Below are positions 33,513 to 44,014 of a stretch of 64,000 bases of DNA, piece after piece. Positions within the stretch are counted from its first letter, which is position 1. Every line of letters starts with the position of its first letter. The notes beneath the pieces were generated by a model that saw only the letters and a list, made by a program, of their open reading frames with translations, had not been told where the DNA came from and did no database searches. The position numbers were made by a program, and so were the translations under genes. The DNA is from Nephrocerus scutellatus (lineage: Eukaryota > Arthropoda > Insecta > Diptera > Pipunculidae): contig OX352761.1 in assembly GCA_947095585.1 (NCBI GenBank), forward strand, positions 135,190,277-135,254,276. Reading direction: 5' to 3'.

Positions 33513-33951
33513 GGCCCGTTGCACATTTCAGCCAAGCTAAGCGAGAAAAATAGTTTTCGTTAGCTTAGTTTAGCTCGCCTAGCTCATACCGCCGCACACT
33601 TTAGCTTATAACAACGCTCACACAAACATTCATGTGCAAATAATTAATAAAATGTCTTATTCAAAATCCTCATCAGATGAATCCGACTCAGATTCTATGA
33701 ATTTTAAGTTGTACCGATTTGTCGGATTTGTTTTCCGAGTTGTGGACATTATTACCAGTATCTATTTTTGTTTTTTCGTTGTATTATCTGAGTTCTAATT
33801 GAATTCAATTGTAATGCAATATAACATATCAAAAAAAAAACAATAACATCAATTTATGTGTAAGCGATATAGCTGATATTTGCAATTCAAAAACATCGCT
33901 CAAAACAGAAAAACATAGCTCGCATAGTTAAGCTCAAGTGTGCAACGTTCC
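33513..33951. mobile_element. MITE, 439 bp, GGNNCGTTGCACA inverted termini
   Basis: The left end GGCCCGTTGCACATTTCAGC and the right end (reverse complement) GGAACGTTGCACACTTGAGC match at 15 of 20 positions. Both continue into imperfect copies of AAGCT(A/T)A(G/A)...GCGAG. It is non-coding. The termini resemble PIF/Harbinger-type ends, but a clear 3-bp target duplication was not found. Confidence 0.65.
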
Positions 33952-34689
33952 ATTTAAAACACAAAATATTTGTTGATAAAATTTATTTTTCTATTTCTTT
34001 TAGTTATATATTTTTAAGTTTTCTTTGTTTTTTATTATTATTATTTTGTAGTGGTTCGGATGAGATATAGTGCCCCATCCTTGTTTATCACTTCAAAATA
34101 TTGTTTGTGAACTTGTGGTTAACCGATTGAACTAATTAGCTTGAACTGGTATTAAATTAGCTGCTACACACATCTATCCCTTTCGTGCTGACAAAAAAGT
34201 TTCCTTCAATTTGTTATGGAAATACCCACCAAATCTGTTGCGCTCACAGATTTACAAACATGTGTCCTGTGTTGTTCAGAATATAGTATTTACGTGCTGT
34301 TTTGTCAAAAATACATAATATATTTGTCGTGCTTATTACATTTTGTTATTTTGTATTTATATATACATACGTATTAAATAAAGCTTTGTTACCTATAGCA
34401 AAGTTAAACTCTATAGCCAGTGAGTTTTCGTGAAGGGTACAGTGCAGAAAGGTACAGGGTAAATAATCTTAATTGAGACCAATATATTTAAATCAACATA
34501 CATCAACATACAGTTTTGCAATAGAAAACTGGCTATAAAATATGAAATTATTGAATTCGTCATTTTTTTAAGCTTAAGCCATTGCTTCTGACTAAAACTT
34601 AAAAAAAAAATACAATAAATCACCACTTCGGGTGAGTTCTTCAAACGTTTTTTGGCTCTATGTCTAACAACCATCAACAAAATAAAAGT

Positions 34690-34800
34690 TCAAGACAGAA
34701 AGGAGAAAATACGCTCTCAAAAGACTGGAGTATAGGAATCCTTTATCCCATACATTCAAAAAGCGGATATCACAACAATGATTTATTATTATCGATCTAT
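34690..34800 (+). mobile_element. Short RTE-like reverse transcriptase remnant
   Basis: TLSKDWSIGILYPIHSKSGY parallels MPEDWRRGILCPIHRKGDI of the 62-kb RTE copy. Only about 100 bp is recognisable. Confidence 0.5.
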
Positions 34801-34984
34801 AAGGTTGTTGAGACGGTGCGGTCATCTAGAGAAATAATTTCCTCGCTCTGGTCGCTCGCCTCCACGGTCCGGATTTTGCTCGTTCTCATTCGGTTTTACC
34901 TTTTTTCGTATAATTATTTTTACGGTTTCGATTTTGTATTAATATTCTCATTTCTATCTATTTGCTATTCTCCTCGATTAGACT

Positions 34985-35093
34985 AGTTACTACCTTTCTG
35001 ACCGTTCAATCCAGGTCGTGTTGGCCGGTATCAAATCGAATGTTCACCTCATAAGCGCCGGTGTTACTCAAAGCTCTGTTTTGTCTCCGACTA
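34985..35093 (+). mobile_element. LINE family J fragment, copy 5, left half
   Basis: SYYLSDRSIQVVLAGIKSNV + HLISAGVTQSSVLSPT: RT motif B region. It is interrupted after TTTTGTCTCCGAC by a hAT remnant and resumes at 36028. Confidence 0.75.
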
Positions 35094-36027
35094 GAGGGTA
35101 TTTTTTGTTCCCTGGAATCGGGAATTTAAAATGAATCCCGGGAAAATTCATAATATTACTTTAAGGTGGTTTAATTTATTTAAACATGTAAAATATATAC
35201 ATAAGTACACAAATAATAACATATAATATATTAAAAAATTATCACAAAATTATTTCAGATTGTTCATAATTAATTCTTTGGTTGAATATCTTGTTTATTC
35301 AAGAAATAAGTTTTTAAAAAAGAAATGCAATTAAGCGAGTAATCACTCAATGACAATATTTTTTTGATACAAAAGTTTGACGAAGCTGAGAATGTCTTTT
35401 CGCTTTCAATTGAAGTAACAGCTTATGAAAATTTTTAGTAATGTTTTCAGTATCATATATGGAATGATATCATTCCCAGGTCAGGTGCTTTTCATGCTTT
35501 TTTAAATTACACCAATAATAGCTACATGAATGCCATGATTAAAGCATAGTTGGTGGATTTATCCAGATAATCTTCCAAATTTGACCATGACGGCAGCACC
35601 ATCGGTAGTTGATGCTACTACATCGGATAAAAATGCCAAAATCAAATAGCTTTCGTAAAAAGTTCTACTGTTTTATCAGCAGAGCAACTTTCTTCAATTT
35701 TAACCAGTCCTAAAGTTACGTATTCTTTATTAAAATGAATATTTATGTCGAGGTAGCACCGGTTTCGTAAGCTTGTCCATTCATCTAATGTGAGGTTTAA
35801 TTTTACGCAGGAACTGGTGTCTTTATGCGATTTCAGGAAATTACAATATTTAAAGTATTGCAGCTAAACAATTTTTTTTGTCCTTTGTTATGATACCAAT
35901 TAAAAATACACATAACATTTATATTCTAGTCATCAGACTTTGTTTTAAAATGTAGGCTCATGACCATTTCTTGGTATGTTTTTATGTACTGTCCTTGTTA
36001 GTACGCAATAAATTTATAAAAAACTTA
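35094..36027 (-). mobile_element. hAT-superfamily DNA transposon remnant nested in a LINE
   Basis: The left boundary TAGAGGGTATTTTTTGTTCC, followed by inverted TTCCCTGGAATCGGGAA / AATCCCGGGAA motifs, looks like a hAT terminus with subterminal repeats. On the minus strand, frames read LTLDEWTSLRNRCYLDINIH, FNKEYVTLGLVKIEESCSAD, then near 35640-35560 ATTDGA-like TTDGAAVMVKFG and DYLDKSTNYALIMAF. These are the core of hAT transposases (W-T-S-x-N block and the DGA-x-N region). There are several stops and the 5' end is missing. Confidence 0.75.
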
Positions 36028-36455
36028 TCTTTCTGATTTTCATTAATGATCTCCTATCCGCCACTTCTAATCCAATCAATTCTTTCGCTGACGACAGCAC
36101 TCTTAGCTTTTCATATGATTTCACGCCCTCTTCGTCGCAAGTGGAACTTGGACAACGGCGTATCTTAAGCACGTTAAGTTCTGACATTGACAGCATAAAA
36201 AGGTGGAGACTACATAATAGAGTTGAATTAGACACTTCACGGTTCTACCACACGGCCTATCTTCTAACCAATTCAGAGATTCCTTCTTTAGCCGCACTAG
36301 GGTAAGGTAATATTCTGTATTTCTGCATTTGTATGATCTGCAGTCAGTAAAGACACACGTGCATAACCATCTTTTCCTCTCCCTAATTTCCTTACGCCAA
36401 TGCTTTGCTTAACATTATAAGGGTACAAATCCCTTTAGCATGTGTACATTTAAAA
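36028..36455 (+). mobile_element. LINE family J fragment, copy 5, right half
   Basis: It resumes with TTTTCATTAATGATCTCCTA and SFADDSTLSFSYD (FADD catalytic box) and continues to the conserved 3' end TTTAGCATGTGTACATTT plus A-run. Confidence 0.8.
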
Positions 36456-37093
36456 AAAAACGTATAAGATATTCTCCATCATCACACGTCCCATAAAAAT
36501 CAACATTAGGCGAGTGATGGAAAATGTCTTGAGGAAAATGTTTTGACTTTCAAAACTAATAGAGCGTTGATTAAAAGAATTGGAATATTATGTTAAATTT
36601 GTTGGCATATTTTGGCCTATATAATAAACCATACATCTAGATACACATACTAAAACATGATTTTGATACAGCGAATGTCATTACTTTATACTATGAAGAC
36701 AAGAAATATAAACGACCATTCAAAAAAGTTTGTCACATTTGGTTAGCTAATAGTCCTGTTAACTATAAAGTAGATACACAATAAATTACACAGTAGTTAT
36801 ATTAACCTTATCAAAAATTACACTTAAAAATTTACTTTAGCGAACTTTTTATAGTATTTTAATTTTTAATTCAGTCAAATATAGCGACATAAATAAATTG
36901 TTTAAAAAATCAATCAGAAAAATTATTTTATTTGCCTTTTTTCCTTGATCAGTCCCGCAAGACCGGAATATTGGAATAATTTAAATTATAATTTTTAAAT
37001 ACACACATTGCTACCTAAAGCCAAAAAAGCCTGCATTTCTCTCCGACTATTTAAATCTAAGAAAATAACCATCCAAGCTGCTGGTCTATTATA
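36456..37093. other. Intergenic, nothing recognised
   Basis: AT-rich DNA left of the palindrome. Confidence 0.55.
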
Positions 37094-37708
37094 AAGGGTG
37101 TTTTTTTGGGAGGTTTGTTTTTCCGATAGATGTCGTTTTATTTTATGACAGTTGTTTTGACAGCTCAAAGTGGCATTTCTACTCAGTATTGTTTGGCAAA
37201 TCATTATGAAAAAAAAAAAAAAAAAAAAAAAAAAAATGACATTTGTGAAAAATAGTCGTGGTAGCCATATGCCAGAAATTGTGTTTAAATGTTAAATGCC
37301 AAAAAATTATCTACCAAATAAAAAAAAATTTTGGTCATTTCATAATTTTATATGTGTTTTATTCAAAAAAAAATCGGCAACGTCTTAAAAAAACACGTTA
37401 TATCTAACGGATGTTTTTTTAAGAGGTTGCCGATTTTTTTTTTGAATAAAACACATATAAAATTATGAAATGACCAAAATTTTTTTTTATTTGGTAGATA
37501 ATTTTTTGGCATTTAACATTTAAACACAATTTCTGGCATATGGCTACCACGACTATTTTTCACAAATGTCATTTTTTTTTTTTTTTTTTTTTTCACAATG
37601 ATTTGCCAAACAATACTGAGTAGAAATGCCACTTTGAGCTGTCAAAACAACTGTCATAAAATAAAACGACATCTATCGGAAAAACAAACCTCCCAAAAAA
37701 ACACCCTA
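37094..37708. mobile_element. 615-bp near-perfect palindromic MITE with TA target duplication
   Basis: The two ~305-bp arms are reverse complements down to a 4-nt centre (TATC, 37401-37404, flanked by CGTTA/TAACG). Ends are AGGGTGTTTTTTTGGGAGG and its complement, flanked by TA at 37092-37093 and 37709-37710 as in Tc1/mariner insertions. Differences are few: an A-run of 28 (37209-37236) versus a T-run of 22 (37572-37593), one A/G change beside it, and a small indel near the centre. The arms therefore encode the same peptide frame (MICQTILSRNATLSCQNNCH) on opposite strands. There is no transposase. Confidence 0.9.
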
Positions 37709-37714
37709 TACAAT

Positions 37715-40525
37715 GGTTATACAGCACTTAGCTACGATTCCGAGAGTTTTTTGCTAAGTAAACAACAAAAAATCTTGCGGAAATCAGTGTGAGGAAGTAT
37801 GTAAGGATTTTGAAGATCCTTTCTAACTCTTTAGTTTTGTTGTTGCAGATGTATCACAAAAAACATTTTTTTTTCAATTTTCATATTTCAATCTAAAATT
37901 TAAAAAGTCCGATATTTTCATAAATATGGAAGCTCAACTGTACGTTCTCCTTCTAGATAAATAAACTCGTAATACCAAAATATTATTTTTTCTTTTTCGA
38001 ACGACGACACATTGTCTAGCATTAGAATAAATTAATTGCAATCAAAATTCAAAGATATGCTAATTTGGTAAGCCACTAAAAGATAAGTTAAAATAACGTT
38101 TTATCACAAGGCATAGTTGTGTATTTTTCCACAGAAATATACTTATCAAAGATTTAAGCATTTGCAACAGATCAACAGCATAAAATTTGAATTTCTGAAT
38201 ATTCTAGGTGTAAGAACTTCACACTTAACATATAAAATTTCGGCATCATCAAGCATGTTTATTGACTTATTTACAAAAAAGACGCAATGGCGTTAAGAAG
38301 AGGCAAACATGGAAATGAAGCTAATAACCGGTCTATACAGCCAACACAACATGGAAATAAGCAACCCTGTAATATCTAATATCACTAAATATTAGAAATA
38401 ATGTTTGTATCTATTATTAGTTGCTTAAGCTTTTATTTAATAAATACAGGAAAAAAATAAAAGTGGATTCCTACTTGAGTATTAACGAAATAGCATAATA
38501 CACTTCATATCTATCGCTGCTGTCTGCTTTCGAACCTCTGAAGAAAAAAATGATAAACTTTTTATGTACCTACTATAGATACATATATGATTGCTTGATT
38601 ATTCTAAACTTGACCGCCATGCTATATAAATTTAAAGTTATCAATAGTAAACAGAGAGCAAATCCGTCGATTACCTTGCATTTTATAGGCTTACTACTAG
38701 CTTACTACACTCATCACATACCATAAAAGAAAAAACTGCGTCGTCATATCATCACTAGCCAGCAATGTTGTGATGTTGTCAAATATAATGGCTCTGGTGC
38801 TGGTGCTTTACCAGTTTGAGTAAGAAATCACCTTGACCAAATAATTTCACTTAGGACTGTAGTAAGGACTGCTGGCTGATGGACTTATCGCTTTCTTCAT
38901 TTTGTAAAAGAATCATTGTACATTGATCTATAGTACCAGTCCAGTACAATTTGTATATCAATCAATCCCCATCTGATCTAACTTAATAGCTCTTTCGATT
39001 TGCATGGTACAGTTAAAATTTCTCTCTCGTGGTTTTGGTTTGGCGTTCTATTTTCAAACTGTATTCGGAATACGGTTTGATTTGGCGTTTTATTTGCAAG
39101 GTTTTGTAACCAACACTGTAACTTTGCTACCCATCGGAAATCGATGGGCAAGGTTTCGTTTACTCAGCAATATGGCGAAGAGACATCAAGCAGACTAGTT
39201 TCTCAGTTTATTGTTCTTCTCAAATTTGGTTTCGGTTTGGCGTTCTATTTGCAAAGCATTCACCACGATAACCACGAAAACCATGTCATTTTGGTAGCTT
39301 ACCCGTGGCTAAGGTTTCGGGTACGTTTTTAATCAATTGAAAGAGGCATAATGCTTATTAGACTGTGGTCGACGAATTTCTTTTACGTTCGTTCTTCTTC
39401 TGTTCCAATAAGACAGTCTTTGAAAGTGCGAACAACAAAAATTAAAATACTATGCTCCCTCATCGATCTCACACAAAGTTGAATTGACTTGACTCGGCGA
39501 ACGACATCGTCGGTTAAATCGCTTTGCTTCTCTCAACCAGCGCTGTGTACTTTACTTTCCTACCTGCTTTACCATCAACGTCCTATCCGCCGGGGTACGT
39601 ACCTGTTGCGAGAGGCGCTTTTTGTCGTGCTGCAAAATATTTTTATTAATACAACTGAGTAAAAGAATTCGGTATTAGTGTTTTCTTAGCTGCCGCAACT
39701 GTCGGATTGGTTCGCTTAGTGAGCTTTTTTTGCTATTATCATAAAATTGTGTTGTTTTTTCTTTTGTTTTATGATAATATATTTTTTAATATAAAGTGGT
39801 TATAGAAGCCATTTTGGTAGTTACGAATAAGGTACAATTGCTTTTTATTTTATAGTGTTAAATGTTAAAATAGAAAAAGAAATTTTATCTGTTGTGCTTA
39901 TTGAAAATGAAATATGTAAAAAATGAAAAAAAAAATAATTTAAAAAAAAATATAAAAATACTTTAAATTGTTGAAAATGTCAATATGTGCAATAACGTGA
40001 TATTTTCTATTTTATGTGACTGTTAGTTAATATTTTTCTTATTGCTCGATACCTGGTATACTTAAAATTTAAAAATTAACGCATGGATTTTTTTTTGTTC
40101 TTTCTGAAAAAAATGAGAACAAGTTTATACCACAAGTTATAGAAAATTGCTGCAGAAACTGTGTCTTATTACTCACTAATATTAATAGAAAAATTATGTT
40201 TATTTTTTGTTTTAGTGGCACAAAGTGTGTAATAAATAATAATAATGAGGGGAAGAAGGTTGTAATGTCTGATTTAATACTAAGTGCCTGTGGGTTTAAG
40301 TGAAGTGAAACTACAGACTTTTTTAGAGCGTTCCAGAATCTTTTTACCTATATAACTAAATAAGGTTAAAATTGTTGCTATAGTTAAGTTGAAATTACTG
40401 AAAAATGTAAACTCCCAAAAACCCAAATCTTATCCTACGAATTCCAATATTAGCAAGACTAAGTGAAGAAAAACTAAGTGTAAAGAAAAAACAGATAGAA
40501 AGATGAAAGGATAAAACAGTGACAG
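37715..40525. other. Intergenic; thrice-repeated TTTGGCGTTCTATTTGCAA motif
   Basis: Near 39037, 39081 and 39236 the motif TTTGGCGTT(C/T)TATTT(G/T)CAA recurs within a diffuse ~200-bp duplication. A GC-richer patch at 39480-39720 could be a promoter or 5' exon but shows no ORF. Confidence 0.4.
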
Positions 40526-40529
40526 AGAT

Positions 40530-40935
40530 GGATAGAGCCCCCTCGGGACTCACGGCTCGATCACTCGAAAAATTTTACAAAAAGTTTTGAATATCAGAGA
40601 TACAGGTGTTAAAAATTTTAAGAAAATTGGGTTAATTTTTAAAAAATTATATGGGCACCCCTCGGGCCTCAGGTCCCGCTCACCCAAAAGGTTTTGTACA
40701 TAGGAGTTACACATGCATAAAAAATTTGAAGAAAATCTGGTAAATTTTGTAATTTATTTGTATGGGAGGCCCGAGGAGCTCCGAATTTTAATAGAAAGGG
40801 TTGTCATGGGAAATACACATGTATGCAAGTTTGAATAAAATCGGGCTGTAGGAAGTGGGTTAACAATTAATCACAAGATTTGATGTGTCCGCCAGCCAGC
40901 CAGCCAGCCAGCCAGCCATGGGCACGCGAAGTTAA
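40530..40935 (-). repeat. Dispersed repeat family A, copy 3 (minus strand)
   Basis: Read on the minus strand: (GGCT)n (40891-40918), AAATCTTGTGATTAATTGTT, AACCCACTTCCTACAGCCCG, then three ~120-bp units with CATACATGTGTATTTCCCAT, TGCATGTGTAACTCCTATG and ACACCTGTATCTCTGATATT. Each is followed by a CTTTTTG/CCTTTTG block and a GAGCG(G)GACC...GAGG stretch. Confidence 0.75.
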
Positions 40936-40939
40936 TATA

Positions 40940-41555
40940 GATAATTTCAAAATGAAATTATCCTGTGGTACTATCAGAAGAAAGTACGCTCTTTATTAGC
41001 ATATTAAATAATTATTTATTATTAATTTTTAATATTTATTAGTAAATACATAATTATTCAAATCGATGGAATCAATCTTTCTATCTAACTATATATATAT
41101 ATATATCGGTCGTATGGGACAGTTTTAAATCTAATGTTTACTTCATAATTGGCTGTTTGCTAAGTGATCTGTTCCGATAATAAAAAGTTATACTCAAATT
41201 TTTTTTTTAATTTCATTTTCAGGGAACTCGCGTTGAAGTCAGTTCGCGAAATTAGTGAACTTTGGTGGTCTCAAGTAAGTGAAAGTAGGGCTGTTTTTTT
41301 ATTGAACACAAAATATCATAAACCAAGGTATTTTGTCAAAAGTGCAATGAAGTCCAATTCGAGTTTGACGTTGAATTTTCAATAAAGTCCAAAACTGACT
41401 GGATCAAAAATGTAACAACATTCAAATTACAAATATGTAATTTTATTTCATTCTAAATCTAATCTTTTCTTTTAAACAGTAGAAGACAGTATCGCCTTTT
41501 TGAAAATATATTATAGTCTAATTCTAGTTTCGACTTTTGAAACAGCATTAAAGTA
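40940..41555. other. Intergenic; (AT)n microsatellite at 41089-41107
   Basis: A simple AT repeat of about 9 units. A fragment AGTTTTAAATCTAATGTTTA + CTTCATAAT near 41120 recalls the LINE J motif B DNA. Otherwise nothing was seen. Confidence 0.5.
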
Positions 41556-41559
41556 CAAA

Positions 41560-42240
41560 TCTCAGTTTTTGATCGAACTTAATGCTTCGAAAACCCAATT
41601 CTGTCTTCTGTCGAGAAACCCCCAACCACTGTCCATGAATGGAACTTGCATCGGATAAACCTAAAAACTTCCGGTATATGTTTCAACAACTAGCTTCGTT
41701 GAAACGGCCACATATTTGTTATCGCTTAAAATGCTGCAAATGTTTAAGTTCTAAAAGGATGCTATTTACAAGGCGTATATTCGTCCAAAACTTATTGTTA
41801 AATCAGTTGCTCCTAAGACTAGATTGTATCTCCTAAATAGAATACAGAATCTAGCGGTAGAACTTATTGGTGAGAAAATGTTTCAAGCTTATCACTATTT
41901 TATCGCTTTTTTATCAAGCGGATTTCAAAAAAAATATTCAGGTGTATCCCGTCCGTCCATCTTTATACCAAACCTTAATATTCGTGTATCGAGCTCACCT
42001 GCTTCCCTGCTCGCCATATGGATATTTGTAATTTAGTCTAAATTAGCTCAAACTTTTCTTCCTAAAACTACCGCTATAAATAAAAACAAAACTCAAAATT
42101 ACGCCATAGCAATAATTGGGCACATCTTCGGACCTACTGACAAATACATAGATTCCTTTTTTAACCGTACAATAAGTCAAGTCTTAATTTCCTCATATCC
42201 ATAGAGATATCTTCTTTTAAACATTTTTGATTAAAATCCA
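41560..42240 (+). mobile_element. LINE family J fragment, copy 6 (very degenerate)
   Basis: IELNASKTQFCLLSRNPQPL + SMNGTCIG is followed by YLLNRIQNLAVELIGEKMFQ and the 3' region to CATAGATTCCTTTTTTAACC. At 41998-42117 it is interrupted by a piece of family B. Confidence 0.65.
41998..42117 (+). repeat. Dispersed repeat family B, copy 4, inside a LINE
   Basis: CTGCTCGCCATATGGATATT, ACCGCTATAAATAAAAACAA and ATTACGCCATAGCAATAATT match 49230-49400. The LINE sequence resumes with GGGCACATCTTCGGACCT. Confidence 0.6.
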
Positions 42241-42274
42241 TTTTTAAAACTTTTATTAAACTTCACTTGACTCT

Positions 42275-42570
42275 ATTTTCAACTATTTTGAGGTCCTTTT
42301 TAACCACCTTCCACACGACCAAGAGAGCAGAAAGACTAAGTCCCAAATAGCATTTGTTATATTCCGTGTGTGATGCGTGTCGCGTTTCGCAGTGCCGCGT
42401 GTAATGGTTGGAATTGCCACCATTTTCTCATTTTTGAGGCACCTTTCGCACGATTTTGAGAGCTGAAATTTTGTGAGTAGCTCAGTTTCAAGGGTTAATT
42501 TTGACATCCCGTGTGTGACGCGTGTCGCGAGTCGTGTGATGCGCATGTGAGGCGTGAAAAAATTAAAATA
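42275..42570 (+). repeat. Dispersed repeat family B, copy 5 (GCGTG-rich module, two units)
   Basis: TTTTGAGGTCCTTTTTAACC, TTCCACACGACCAAGAGAGC and GTGTGATGCGTGTCGCGTTT, then a second unit TTTGAGGCACCTTTCGCACG ... GTGTGACGCGTGTCGCGAGT. The period is about 145 bp. Confidence 0.65.
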
Positions 42571-43129
42571 TTTAAAAATAGGCCCGACCTCAAAAACAGA
42601 TATTTTGGCGATTATTACCAAATAATAAAGGACTGTGTGGCATGTGTCTATATACATAAAAAAGTTTGAACCCGAAATAAGTTGTTTTACATGTACTTGT
42701 TTTCTGTTGAAAACATAAGTTTTATGACTTTGTGTACTTTTGTGCTCAGAATGAATTCGATCATACTATAGAACGAATATATTTATTTTTTTAGTACTGA
42801 GTGCTGCTAAAGTAAAATAAGACTGAGTAAAGTCAATTTGTTTAAAGTCCAAAGATCGCCTTGTCTATGTATGAGCGGAACACATCGCACCAACCCCTGG
42901 TATATGTAGACTACACCATTCCAAAACTTAAAAACAACTTCCAGGACACCATCTGGTCCAGATCACTCTGGAAAGAAGGATGTATCTCGGAAAATTAATT
43001 AATCAGTTTTTATTTTTTCTCAAAAAGGCTAAATATAACTCACTCTTTCCGTCTTCCTAATCACTGCAGTGTTTTTCAAGGAGAAATAATAACGATTAAA
43101 GAAGTCCTGTCTTGGTGGAAAATGCACTA

Positions 43130-43770
43130 AGGAGATCCGCATCTTCTCGGATAGTCAAGCAGCTTTGAGATCCCTAGAATCAGTCTCTACAAACTCTATT
43201 GTAGCCCTAGCCTGCCGATCATCTATCAATGAGATGGCGGATCATTTCAACATTCACCTGTATTGGGTGCCGGGGTATAGGGACATTTTTGCAGGACCGT
43301 TGAACTCGCAAAAAATGGTACTACGCTGCCAATTCTACCTGAAAATGGTTCCCTAGGCATACCGATTGCTACATGCAAACTCATGTTAATGCAGGATGCT
43401 ACTGACAAAACCAACCTTAGATGGACAAATGGCATAACTTGTGTAGCGACAAAACAAATCAGGCCAAAGCTGGATCCGAAACGCTCCAAGTATTTGATCT
43501 CTTTAAACATTATGCACATAAGTGGTACGATAGATTTAATAACTAGGCACTGTCTTATAGGCAAGCATGCATCAAGGCTTGGTGTATTTTCCAATGACTT
43601 CTGCAGAAGCTGGATGGACGAGGAAGAGGAAGAGACCATTCTTCACCTTCCCTGCACATGCACAGCTCTTTCTAAATCCTCTCGATCCATGTGGAATCAT
43701 AATGGACCACCTATTGCTCTAGGTGGTTCGGCTTCCTGCCGACAGCCACTCCAACCTTACCTTACCTAAT
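43130..43770 (+). mobile_element. LINE family L (I/Loa-like), RNase H end plus C-terminal domain
   Basis: EIRIFSDSQAALRSLESVST (RNase H Asp) and NIHLYWVPGYRDIFAG lead into MLMQDATDKTNLRWTNGITC, RHCLIGKHASRLGVFSNDFC + RSWMDEEEEETILHLPCTC. The last parallels GQCLIGVHARRMRREFNNFC in the 29.7-kb copy and has lost one Cys (RSW for RSC). The 128-codon frame from 43383 is open. Confidence 0.8.
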
Positions 43771-43794
43771 ATAAAGTCTATTTTTTTGAGATTC

Positions 43795-44010
43795 GAAAAG
43801 TGGGTATAGCTTTGCAGGTTCAAAACGTTGCGCAATAATTATGTGGAATGAATTGCACGATTTAAGACACATATGCATAAATATTTCATCTTTTCCTCTC
43901 CCTAATTTCCTAATGCTCACGCATTTCTAGTGCTAAGCATTTAATCATTCAATGGGTGCAAATTCCTTAAGCGTGTGTACATTGTAAGATAGAAAATGCT
44001 CATGTTATGT
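43795..44010 (+). mobile_element. LINE family J 3' terminus, copy 7
   Basis: TTATGTGGAATGAATTGCAC, CATCTTTTCCTCTCCCTAAT and TTAAGCGTGTGTACATTG are the family 3' end. Confidence 0.75.
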
Positions 44011-44014
44011 TAAG

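Noticed and set aside
39480..39720. GC-richer patch as a promoter or LTR
   Set aside because: No TATA/Inr pair, ORF, or inverted LTR ends could be defined.
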